A DNA stretch of 5,669 nt from positions 1-5,669 of the forward strand of contig CAMWRK010000147.1 of assembly GCA_947176655.1 (NCBI GenBank), written 5' to 3'. Position numbers and translations under genes: made by a program. This document shows, in pieces, positions 1-5,115 of this stretch. The stretch comes from an uncultured Prevotellaceae bacterium. Lineage in GTDB: Bacteria > Bacteroidota > Bacteroidia > Bacteroidales > Bacteroidaceae. Every line of letters starts with the position of its first letter. The first letter of the stretch is position 1. The notes under the pieces are model-generated. The model searched no databases. It was not told the DNA's origin and was given only the letters and a program-made list of their open reading frames with translations.

Positions 1-577
1 CGCTACCCTTCTCTCCTTTCAGAAAAAAGAGGTGTACTTGAATGTAATAGTCGGCCAGTCGCTGTTGTCCGGCCAGCCCTGCGATGCCCGAGATAAGCCC
101 AAGGACGAAGACGATAGCCGTGGCAATATACACATTCTGAGGCGTGTCGCTGATGCCCAGCCACTGAAATTCCAAGTCGTGGTGCAGGTAGAAGCGGTAG
201 ACCAAGGCCAAGTAGATGGGGGTAAACCATGCAAAGCCAGCCACTCCGTCAAGGATGCGGCCCAGTCGGCTCTTCTTTCCCGTCATGCGGGCCAGCTGTC
301 CGTCGGTGCAGTCGAATATGTCGGCCAACATCAGCAATAGGATGCCGATGATGTTCAGAATAAGCCCTTCGGTGCCGCCGTAATAGAAACTGGTACAACC
401 GAAGAACACGGCGCTGCCAGCCCCAATGAACATGGAGAGAATGGTAACCGTGTTGGGGTGTATGTCTAAGCGTGCAAAGAGCAGTGCCCAATAGTAGCAG
501 AAGGGACGTACAATATGCAGGTCTAACCAGTCTTCTGTCTCAGAAGACTTCAAGGTCTGTTTAAACTTCTCGTTCAT
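1..577 (-). CDS. CDP-alcohol phosphatidyltransferase family membrane protein (C-terminus cut by window edge)
   Basis: The first 192 residues are visible, read from ATG at 577; the 3' end lies outside the window. Enzymes of this family transfer a phosphoalcohol from a CDP-alcohol (such as CDP-diacylglycerol) to a hydroxyl acceptor in the cytoplasmic membrane. The signature is nearly complete: D89, D92, G93, A96, R97, then after eight residues G106, then D110. The expected last Asp at 114 is Gly (F115 follows). Hydrophobic segments lie at about 44-62, 71-88, 113-127 and 148-167. A Bacteroidetes promoter lies 33 bases upstream of the start, so this is probably the first gene of its transcript. 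The substrate cannot be told from the sequence; phosphatidylinositol-phosphate or phosphatidylglycerol-phosphate synthase-like roles are possible. The family call is firm, the specific function is not. Confidence 0.85.
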   Translation of the reverse strand, partial: MNEKFKQTLKSSETEDWLDLHIVRPFCYYWALLFARLDIHPNTVTILSMFIGAGSAVFFGCTSFYYGGTEGLILNIIGILLLMLADIFDCTDGQLARMTGKKSRLGRILDGVAGFAWFTPIYLALVYRFYLHHDLEFQWLGISDTPQNVYIATAIVFVLGLISGIAGLAGQQRLADYYIQVHLFFLKGEKGS

Positions 578-609
578 TGTCGCGGTATATGAATTCAATA
601 TTCAACCTG

Positions 610-641
610 CAAAGGTACGGCAAATTAGGCGAAACGCCAAA
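610..641 (-). promoter_or_regulatory. Bacteroidetes-type promoter of the CDP-alcohol phosphatidyltransferase gene
   Basis: On the minus strand a TTTG (638-641) is followed after 20 bases by TACCTTTG (610-617). This matches the known Bacteroidetes sigma-ABfr consensus TTTG-N19-21-TAnnTTTG. The ATG at 577 is 32 bases beyond the -7 element, leaving a leader of about 25 bases. Confidence 0.75.
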
Positions 642-689
642 GGAAACCGCGTTTTTTCCTATTATTTAACGTATAGGAGCGGAATAATC

Positions 690-995
690 CTAATATATCG
701 GTTTCACCACTTCGACCCTCATGCCAAGTGCGCTGATGATGCGATAGAACGCTCCGACGCTGGGAACGATTACCCCATTCTCCACCTTAGAGATATAGGA
801 CTTGGTAGAGTTGATGCGCTTTGCCAGTTCCGCCTGTGTCACTTTCGCTTCTTTACGAGCATCGAGCAATATCTGGCCAGAGTAGAAAGAGAATGCGTCC
901 TCTTCAGCCTTGATGCGCTCAGGTGTCCCCTCCTTGCCAAACTTCTGGTCAAGTACAAGGTCGTAGTCAACGATTTGATGATTGTTTGTCTGCAT
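690..995 (-). CDS. HigA-like XRE-family antitoxin (HTH DNA-binding), apparently without an intact toxin
   Basis: A 101-residue protein. Residues 41-95 form a Cro/C1-type helix-turn-helix: a DARKEAKVTQAELAKR helix pair, then STKSYISKVENG as the likely recognition helix. The N-terminal part has the GKEGTPER stretch (about 20-27) that is common in XRE antitoxins paired with Gp49-like/HigB toxins. Such antitoxins bind and neutralise an mRNA-cleaving toxin and repress their own operon. In these systems the toxin gene usually lies just upstream. Here only a 28-codon tail resembling such a toxin remains, overlapping the antitoxin start by 29 bases. The start at 995 is supported by a good Shine-Dalgarno site. 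The gene is therefore probably an orphan antitoxin or lone regulator. No promoter of its own is recognisable. Confidence 0.85.
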   Translation of the reverse strand: MQTNNHQIVDYDLVLDQKFGKEGTPERIKAEEDAFSFYSGQILLDARKEAKVTQAELAKRINSTKSYISKVENGVIVPSVGAFYRIISALGMRVEVVKPIY

Positions 996-1053
996 AATAT
1001 GCCTCCTTTATCTTTAATGCCTTTGATAAAAAATCGAAAGCCTCAATAAAATC
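967..1053 (-). pseudogene. Possible C-terminal remnant of a HigB/Gp49-type toxin
   Basis: Reading on from the tatC stop codon in the same frame, 28 codons followed by TGA encode a tail that includes SKALKIKEAYYADKQSSNR. From memory of the family, Gp49-like (RelE-superfamily) toxins often end in a charged helix of the type 'EIEKAxxIKxxYYxEK', and toxin genes commonly overlap or abut a downstream GTPER-type antitoxin. Both the sequence and the 29-base overlap with the antitoxin fit that arrangement. The catalytic body of the toxin is absent, replaced by the tatC remnant. The fragment is short, so chance resemblance is possible. Confidence 0.45.
1002..1008 (-). promoter_or_regulatory. Strong Shine-Dalgarno site of the antitoxin gene
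   Basis: The minus strand reads AAGGAGG six bases before the ATG at 995. Such a strong site is unusual for Bacteroidota, where most genes lack one. It fixes the start and would allow antitoxin translation from within the end of an upstream toxin reading frame. Confidence 0.65.
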
Positions 1054-1308
1054 TTACTCAATCCATCTTACAACTTGGATGCTCATTTCATAGAGTAGAT
1101 AGAGTGGGATTGTGACTAACACGAGTGTCATCAAATCGGGTGGAGTGATGATGGCTGCTACCAGCATAATGGCAATAAAAGAGTGCTTACGATAGTTGGT
1201 AAGCATTGAGGATGTAATTATTCCCATTTTGCCAAGAAAGAATGCTATTACAGGTAATTGGAATACTATCCCCATAATCAAAGTTAGCGATATAAAAGTT
1301 GATAACAT
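1054..1308 (-). pseudogene. tatC: tatC remnant: C-terminal third of the twin-arginine translocase subunit TatC
   Basis: The 84 codons match the end of TatC: STFISLTLIMGIVFQLP (TM4 region), a NYRKHSF loop, the diagnostic AAIITPPDLMT stretch (TM5 and following loop), then IPLYLLYEMSIQVVRW (TM6) and a natural stop. Intact TatC has about 230-280 residues and six membrane helices and forms the signal-peptide receptor of the Tat export complex. Here the first three helices are missing. An in-frame TAA immediately precedes the ATG at 1308, and the bases beyond show no TatC-like coding in any frame I checked. The fragment cannot form a working translocase. Its low GC contrasts with the recombinase genes to the right. 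The break at about 1310 faces the putative element end, so truncation by integration or a later deletion is plausible. No tatA is visible. Confidence 0.85.
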
Positions 1309-1376
1309 TTAAGTTTTGCTTTATGAAAACAAAAGCACAACAAGAGAAAAGAAAGGAACCAAATGCAGCATAATAT

Positions 1377-1396
1377 ATTGTTATTCAATTGTTATT
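1377..1396. repeat. Direct repeat ATTGTTATT, two copies, 11-base spacing
   Basis: ATTGTTATT occurs at 1377-1385 and 1388-1396. The copies are offset by 11 bases, about one helical turn, so they present the same DNA face. They lie 152 bases or more upstream of the first recombinase start and could be protein-binding (arm-type) sites. AT-richness makes chance repeats more likely. Confidence 0.45.
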
Positions 1397-1410
1397 GGCT
1401 GTTCGTTTTG

Positions 1411-1445
1411 ATTTCCTTGATAAAATATAAATTTCCATAAATTCC
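1411..1445. repeat. Phased ATTTCC / ATAAATTTCC repeats
   Basis: ATTTCC occurs at 1411-1416 and 1431-1436, with a variant ATTCC at 1441-1445. The last two belong to a near-perfect tandem pair, ATAAATTTCC (1427-1436) and ATAAATTCC (1437-1445). Offsets of 20 and 10 bases keep the copies on one face of the helix. They are candidate integrase or excisionase arm sites. Confidence 0.4.
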
Positions 1446-1448
1446 TCA

Positions 1449-1489
1449 TATTTGTTGCGTATTTGTTGCGTAAAACAAATTATTTGTTG
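1449..1489. repeat. Tandem direct repeat TATTTGTTGCG (two perfect copies plus one partial)
   Basis: TATTTGTTGCG occurs head to tail at 1449-1459 and 1460-1470, and TATTTGTTG again at 1481-1489. The last copy runs directly into the -7 promoter/core sequence GTACCTTTGC. Spacings are 11 and 21 bases, one and two helical turns. The second copy spans the putative -33 region, so a protein bound here could both shape an integration complex and repress the recombinase promoter. Confidence 0.6.
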
Positions 1490-1497
1490 TACCTTTG
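1465..1497 (+). promoter_or_regulatory. Putative promoter of the recombinase operon
   Basis: A perfect -7 element TACCTTTG (1490-1497) is preceded after 21 bases by GTTG (1465-1468), a weak match to the -33 TTTG. Transcription would start around 1503-1506 and reach the ATG at 1548 after a leader of about 45 bases that begins with the hairpin at 1506-1522. The -33 box lies inside the tandem TATTTGTTGCG repeats. Confidence 0.6.
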
Positions 1498-1498
1498 C
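1489..1498 (+). other. Candidate att core: GTAnnTTTGC (CTnDOT-integrase type)
   Basis: GTACCTTTGC matches the ten-base GTAnnTTTGC sequence known at CTnDOT attachment sites. It lies immediately upstream of an integrase gene and next to repeated sequences, where an att site would be expected. Because the motif is also the Bacteroidetes -7 promoter element, its presence alone is weak evidence. The second element end is outside the window, so the matching direct repeat cannot be checked. Confidence 0.4.
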
Positions 1499-1505
1499 AA
1501 ACGAA

Positions 1506-1522
1506 AAGCAACGCTGTTGCTT
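1506..1522. repeat. Short perfect hairpin in the recombinase leader
   Basis: AAGCAAC (1506-1512) and GTTGCTT (1516-1522) are perfect 7-base inverted repeats around GCT. The hairpin lies at or just after the predicted transcription start and 25 bases before the ATG. No U-run follows, so it is not a terminator. It may be an operator, an integrase core half-site pair or an mRNA-stabilising stem. Confidence 0.5.
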
Positions 1523-1547
1523 AACAGAAAAGGCAATTTAATGATTT

Positions 1548-2732
1548 ATGGGAAGACCGAAGAAAACAACCAAGGCGAAGGAGCCCGTGCGCATCCGGGA
1601 GCGCAGGCTCGCAAACGGCAACAGGAGCCTCTATCTTGACATCTACTCCAAAGGCGTGCGCAAGGTGGAGTCGCTCGGCGTATACCTTGTTCCTGAGAAT
1701 ACGCCCCTTGACAAGGTGCAGAACGAACACGCGAGAAGCGTCGCGGAGAAGATAAAGTCAGAGCGCATCATCGCGCTGCAGAACTACGGCATAGCCAACC
1801 TTGACAAGGTGATGAAAGCCTCGATGCCCCTCCTCTCGTATCTTGATAAATACGCCGGCGAGGGAAGCGGTCTTACCGAATCGACGATGAAGGGACGTAA
1901 GTTCATGCGTAGCAAGGTGGAGGAATACCTGCGCTCAACCGGGCGGCTCAACATATCCATGCTGGAGGTCGATCTGGATTTCTGCCGTGGCTTCATCAAT
2001 TTTCTCCGCACGGCAAGGAACAGGCGTCTGAAAGACGGTGAAAGGACGATAAGCAACTGCACGGGACTGCAGATACAGGCCGTGCTCACAGCCGCACTGA
2101 ACACTGCGCTGCGTGACGGCATCATTGAGCGCAACCCCATGACCCTGCTGACCTCCAAGGAACGCTTCCACCAGCAGGAGAGTACAAGGGTCTATCTCAC
2201 CATCGACGAATTGAAAAGAATGATGGCCACCCCCTGTGATGACGGGGAACTGAAGAAGGCATTCCTGTTCGCCTGTTTTACGGGCCTGCGTCTCAGCGAC
2301 ATTCAGGCGTTCACATGGAACAAGGTGCTTACAATGCCCGACGATGCCACCCGCTATATAAGGGTCAGGATGCTGAAGACGCAGCAGTTTGTCAACGTGC
2401 CGCTTTCCAGGGATGCCCTCAGCTTCCTCCGTGAGACGGAAGACGGTAACGAACCCATCTTCCGCCTGTCAAGCGCCGTCTCCGTCATAGAGCAAAGGCT
2501 GGCGGCATGGGCGAAGAATGCCGGAATAGAGAAGCATGTCACCTTCCACGTAAGCCGCCACAGCTTCGCGACGATGATGCTGACCATAGGTGTTGACATC
2601 TACACGGTGAGCAAGCTGCTCGGCCACAAGAACGTGGCGACCACACAGATATACGCGAAAATAATCGACCAGAAGAAGATCGATGCCGTCAACATGGTGG
2701 ACAGGTTCTTCGACAAGGACAGACTGGCATGA
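1548..2732 (+). CDS. Tyrosine recombinase/integrase 1 of a tandem pair
   Basis: A 394-residue site-specific recombinase of the phage-integrase superfamily, which breaks and rejoins DNA through a 3'-phosphotyrosyl intermediate. Residues about 14-50 (RIRERRLANGNRSLYLDIY) look like the Arm-DNA-binding domain of Bacteroidetes integrases. A SAM-like core-binding domain follows at about 92-200. The catalytic domain (about 214-394) keeps every key residue: R248 in FTGLR, K277 in MLKT, H334 and R337 in HVSRH, H360 in LLGH, and nucleophile Y369 in TQIY. The extreme N-terminus, MGRPKKTTKAK, is basic and carries a GRP core like an AT-hook. ATG 1548 is chosen because the arm domain begins just after it; the ATG at 1541 is in another frame and stops early. 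The stop overlaps the next gene by ATGA, implying translational coupling. It probably acts at the repeats upstream. Confidence 0.95.
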   Translation: MGRPKKTTKAKEPVRIRERRLANGNRSLYLDIYSKGVRKVESLGVYLVPENTPLDKVQNEHARSVAEKIKSERIIALQNYGIANLDKVMKASMPLLSYLDKYAGEGSGLTESTMKGRKFMRSKVEEYLRSTGRLNISMLEVDLDFCRGFINFLRTARNRRLKDGERTISNCTGLQIQAVLTAALNTALRDGIIERNPMTLLTSKERFHQQESTRVYLTIDELKRMMATPCDDGELKKAFLFACFTGLRLSDIQAFTWNKVLTMPDDATRYIRVRMLKTQQFVNVPLSRDALSFLRETEDGNEPIFRLSSAVSVIEQRLAAWAKNAGIEKHVTFHVSRHSFATMMLTIGVDIYTVSKLLGHKNVATTQIYAKIIDQKKIDAVNMVDRFFDKDRLA

Positions 2733-3871
2733 AGATAGAGATAAGGACACGCGGGCTGAAGAACGGCAACAGGACAATATACCTTGACTATTATGACAAG
2801 GGGAAGAGGTGGTACGAATATCCCAAACTGTATCTTGTGCCCGATTCCGCCCCGTATGCAAAGGAACAGAACAAGAACGCTATGGACAAGGCCGTCGCTA
2901 TCAGGGCGAAACGGCTGCTTGGCGAGACACCGGAAGAGGACGGCAGCCCGTTGAAGGAGTCTGACAATATTCGTGTGAGTACTTGGATGGATGAGTACGC
3001 CAAAGCCATGCACGCGAACGCAAGGCTTTCCCCTGATTATCTGAAGCACTTCGACACCCTCATCCGCATGGTGAACGGTTATCTCGCACACATCAGAAGT
3101 CCGCGTCTGACGATGGACTGCATAGACAGGGATTTCTACCGGGGATTCCTGCACTACATGACCGATGTCTATGAGTGCCGGATCTCCGACGGCAGGACAA
3201 GGCAACTGGCAAAATCGACCATGCACCTGTTCCAGCTGAAGATGAACACGATGCTCAATCAGGCAGCGAGGGACGGTGTCATCAAGTGCAACCCTTATCA
3301 CCTGCTGTCAAGGGACGAGCGGATAAAGAAGCCGTCAGACCAACGCGATTTCCTGACTCGTGAGGAACTGCACAGGCTGATGGAGGTGAAGACACAAAGC
3401 ACCACGACCAAGACGGCATTCATATTCTGCTGCTTCACAGGCCTGCGCTACAGCGACCTGAAACAATTGAAGTGGGGCAACATCGAACAGTCACAGTCTG
3501 GGATGGTGATAAGGATAGAGGCGATGAAAAAGACGGAGAAGCCGGTGACCGTCCCTTTGGGTACGAACGCGATGGCATGGCTGCCTGAGCGCGGCGACAA
3601 GACACTTGATGACCTTGTCTTTGACATAGGCACATGCGGAGGATGCAACGCCGCCCTGAAAACGATGGCGAAGAGAGCCGGAATTAATAAAAGGGTCTCC
3701 TTCCATACGAGCCGCCACAGCTTCGCGACGCTGACCCTCGCCGCCACGAATGACATAGCGACGGTAAGCCAACTGCTTGGCCACGCCTCCGTCGCGACCA
3801 CACAGATTTATGCGGAGGTATTGATGGAAGACAAGATAGCCGCCGTAAACAAGCTGCATGATATATTTTAA
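2729..3871 (+). CDS. Tyrosine recombinase/integrase 2 of a tandem pair
   Basis: A 380-residue recombinase starting inside the stop of its neighbour (ATGA at 2729-2732). It shares the layout of recombinase 1: arm-type N-terminus (about 2-40, GLKNGNRTIYLDYYDKG), SAM-like domain (about 83-190) and catalytic domain (about 206-380). The catalytic residues are intact: R240 in FTGLR, K268 by alignment, H326 and R329 in HTSRH, H352 in LLGH and Y361 in TQIY. The two proteins are clearly paralogues from end to end (for example NGNR..YLD, LYLVP, CNP..LLS, SRHSFAT, VATTQIYA). It lacks the basic GRPKK extension of the first. Since both look active, they may form a heteromeric synaptic complex or act on different att sites or steps. 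That is inference; either alone could also suffice. Confidence 0.95.
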   Translation: MKIEIRTRGLKNGNRTIYLDYYDKGKRWYEYPKLYLVPDSAPYAKEQNKNAMDKAVAIRAKRLLGETPEEDGSPLKESDNIRVSTWMDEYAKAMHANARLSPDYLKHFDTLIRMVNGYLAHIRSPRLTMDCIDRDFYRGFLHYMTDVYECRISDGRTRQLAKSTMHLFQLKMNTMLNQAARDGVIKCNPYHLLSRDERIKKPSDQRDFLTREELHRLMEVKTQSTTTKTAFIFCCFTGLRYSDLKQLKWGNIEQSQSGMVIRIEAMKKTEKPVTVPLGTNAMAWLPERGDKTLDDLVFDIGTCGGCNAALKTMAKRAGINKRVSFHTSRHSFATLTLAATNDIATVSQLLGHASVATTQIYAEVLMEDKIAAVNKLHDIF

Positions 3872-3902
3872 CCCGATAATCACAGACCAACACCTATCTA
3901 CA

Positions 3903-4835
3903 ATGAAACGACTGTCCGATAACTCTCTTACAATGCTTCTGCCGCTTACAGTGTTAGCCGCAGCCGCATTCAGCCTGTTTGCCGCCGTCGCTTTCCGCAT
4001 GGGAGCGACCACGGCAGGATTTGTGTTTGCCGCCCTGTCCATAGTCGCATGGATCGGACTGGCTGCAGAGTTTTTCCTCTTGTATGACATCATCACAGAC
4101 AAGTGGCTATCCAAGGACCGCTCCGTCCTGACCGCCTCATGGTTCGTGCTTTCGCTGTTGCTTGCCTTTGTGTTCACACCGGACAAGCGCATGGACTGGA
4201 GCACGTGCATCGTCATGTCCTCACTCTTTGCCGTGGCTTTCCTGCTGCCCTGTATCATTGGGATGGCTTACGGCAAGCATATAAAATCATGGCTGATGCA
4301 ACGGTGGAACGGCCTTGTTCCAAAGAAGCGGCAGCACACGGATGAAGCAGGAGACAAGCAAATCGAAGCCATGCTTTCGGCATCCACACTGCCTGTCGCG
4401 ATGAAGCAGGAGGATGAAATCAGGCATTATGACATCCTTGTCTCAAAGGTGCAGCCCGAACAGATAAGGAGGCTGCCCGAACCGTTGCAGACCAACGATG
4501 CCTTGTTCCTGCTGGTATTGTTCCGTGAGGACGGTTATCTTGACACGGACTTCCGGCCGCTGATGAAAAAGGAGGATGACGAAATCAACCGGACACTGTA
4601 TGCCTATATCGCCAGTGCCCTTTGCGCAGCCCTCAAAATCAGGAAAGGCAAGTGGGTCATCTTCGAGAAGTTCTGGCCGCTCAGCAATGGTGCACAGCTG
4701 GCAAGCAACTTCAAGACCGCCTACAGGGACAACCCGTCCGAGCATCAGAGGCATATCGCCAGGCTGTTGCGCAAGGCCACCCGCCTGCGTCCGAAACTCG
4801 ACACCTACGACCTCGAGGAGTTCAAGAAGGTCTGA
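3903..4835 (+). CDS. Four-helix membrane protein with a cytoplasmic C-terminal domain, function unknown
   Basis: I do not recognise this protein. With ATG 3903 it has 310 residues. Four hydrophobic helices lie at about 9-32, 36-62, 74-92 and 99-123. The flanking charges (MKR at the start; GKHIKSWLMQRW and KKRQH after helix 4) place both ends in the cytoplasm. Residues 125-310 are soluble and charged, with a probable helical domain around FREDGYLDTDFRPL (about 217-230), YIASALCAALKIRKGKW and FEKFWPL (about 244-270), ending in a basic helix. There is no signal peptide, ATP-binding motif or catalytic signature that I can see. An alternative start at 3858 overlaps recombinase 2 by 14 bases and adds 15 residues; I prefer 3903 because the extra residues precede the basic start of helix 1. 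It lies 31 bases after recombinase 2 and probably shares its transcript, so it may be an element-specific accessory protein. Confidence 0.75.
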   Translation: MKRLSDNSLTMLLPLTVLAAAAFSLFAAVAFRMGATTAGFVFAALSIVAWIGLAAEFFLLYDIITDKWLSKDRSVLTASWFVLSLLLAFVFTPDKRMDWSTCIVMSSLFAVAFLLPCIIGMAYGKHIKSWLMQRWNGLVPKKRQHTDEAGDKQIEAMLSASTLPVAMKQEDEIRHYDILVSKVQPEQIRRLPEPLQTNDALFLLVLFREDGYLDTDFRPLMKKEDDEINRTLYAYIASALCAALKIRKGKWVIFEKFWPLSNGAQLASNFKTAYRDNPSEHQRHIARLLRKATRLRPKLDTYDLEEFKKV

Positions 4836-4867
4836 CCTGCATCATCCGTACAATCCTCTTCCTTGTT

Positions 4868-4897
4868 CCCGTCATCGTAACCCGATGGCGGGATTTT
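4868..4897 (+). terminator. Rho-independent terminator-like hairpin
   Basis: CCCGTCATCG (4868-4877) pairs with CGATGGCGGG (4883-4892), ten pairs including one G-U wobble, around a 5-base loop. ATTTTCT follows. It starts 32 bases after the membrane-protein stop and probably ends the recombinase/membrane-protein transcript. Confidence 0.75.
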
Positions 4898-4912
4898 CTA
4901 TGCCCGTCCGTG

Positions 4913-4924
4913 AACAGGCCTGTT
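4913..4924. repeat. Perfect 12-base palindrome AACAGGCCTGTT
   Basis: AACAGGCCTGTT reads the same on both strands. It lies between the terminator and the promoter of the HTH gene and could bind a symmetric dimeric regulator. It is too short to exclude chance. Confidence 0.45.
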
Positions 4925-4986
4925 TCTTTCCGCACTTATAGATTGCCTTTGCGGACAATCCGGGATTATGGAGGATTTACAGTTCC

Positions 4987-5026
4987 TTTATACTTCGTTT
5001 CAGTCCCGTTTATAGTTGTATTTATA
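4987..5026 (+). repeat. Three TTTATA repeats upstream of the HTH gene promoter
   Basis: TTTATA occurs at 4987-4992, 5009-5014 and 5021-5026, offset by 22 and 12 bases. Related ATTTACA words lie nearby, before (about 4976) and after (5052-5058). Together these suggest regulator or excisionase binding sites in the 309-base gap between the membrane-protein and HTH genes, but AT-rich sequence gives such words easily. I see no gene in 4836-5144. Confidence 0.3.
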
Positions 5027-5061
5027 ATTCGCAAGATTCTCTGGCTGTGCCATTTACAATA

Positions 5062-5092
5062 ATTGCCCCGGGGAAAATCCGCCATACCTTTG
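5062..5092 (+). promoter_or_regulatory. Promoter of the excisionase-like HTH gene
   Basis: TACCTTTG (5085-5092) is a perfect Bacteroidetes -7 element, preceded after 19 bases by ATTG (5062-5065), a three-of-four match to the -33 box. The ATG at 5145 lies 52 bases downstream of the -7 element. The promoter follows the terminator at 4868-4897, which makes the HTH gene a separate transcription unit. Confidence 0.7.
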
Positions 5093-5115
5093 CACTGTCG
5101 CCACGACAAAGGCGA
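5087..5115. promoter_or_regulatory. Overlapping inverted repeats at the HTH-gene transcription start (possible operator or leader switch)
   Basis: CCTTTG (5087-5092), part of the -7 element, is mirrored by CAAAGG (5107-5112). Inside lie TGTCG (5096-5100) and CGACA (5104-5108) around CCA. A third pair, TCGCC (5098-5102) and GGCGA (5111-5115), overlaps the second and cannot form at the same time. This fits a repressor operator covering the promoter, or alternative RNA stems in the leader. Confidence 0.5.

Noticed and set aside
657..678. Inverted repeat TCCTAT/ATAGGA between the antitoxin stop and the leftmost promoter
   Set aside because: For minus-strand transcription the stem is AT-rich and followed by a run of A rather than U, so it does not qualify as a terminator.
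1323..1373. Sixteen-codon lysine-rich small ORF on the plus strand (MKTKAQQEKRKEPNAA)
   Set aside because: Too short and compositionally simple; no promoter or conservation evidence can be seen in a single sequence.
1324..1380. Hydrophobic minus-strand stretch upstream of the tatC remnant (MLHLVPFFSLVVLLFS)
   Set aside because: Considered as frameshifted tatC N-terminus, but it does not resemble the TatC region before helix 4 and stops before joining it.
1541..1639. ATG at 1541 opening a 32-codon frame overlapping recombinase 1
   Set aside because: It stops quickly, has no recognisable motif, and the recombinase N-terminal domain is in the other frame.
2600..3301. Long minus-strand open frame opposite the two recombinase genes
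   Set aside because: It lies antisense to two genes with full catalytic motifs, shows no recognisable domain, and is explained by GC-rich codon bias.
3491..4258. Minus-strand open frame of 255 codons opposite recombinase 2 and the membrane protein
   Set aside because: Antisense shadow of convincing plus-strand genes; no promoter or domain seen.
4622..5062. Plus-strand open frame overlapping the end of the membrane-protein gene and the following non-coding region
   Set aside because: It runs through the terminator hairpin and the TTTATA repeats and has no domain; the first part is an out-of-frame reading of the membrane-protein gene.
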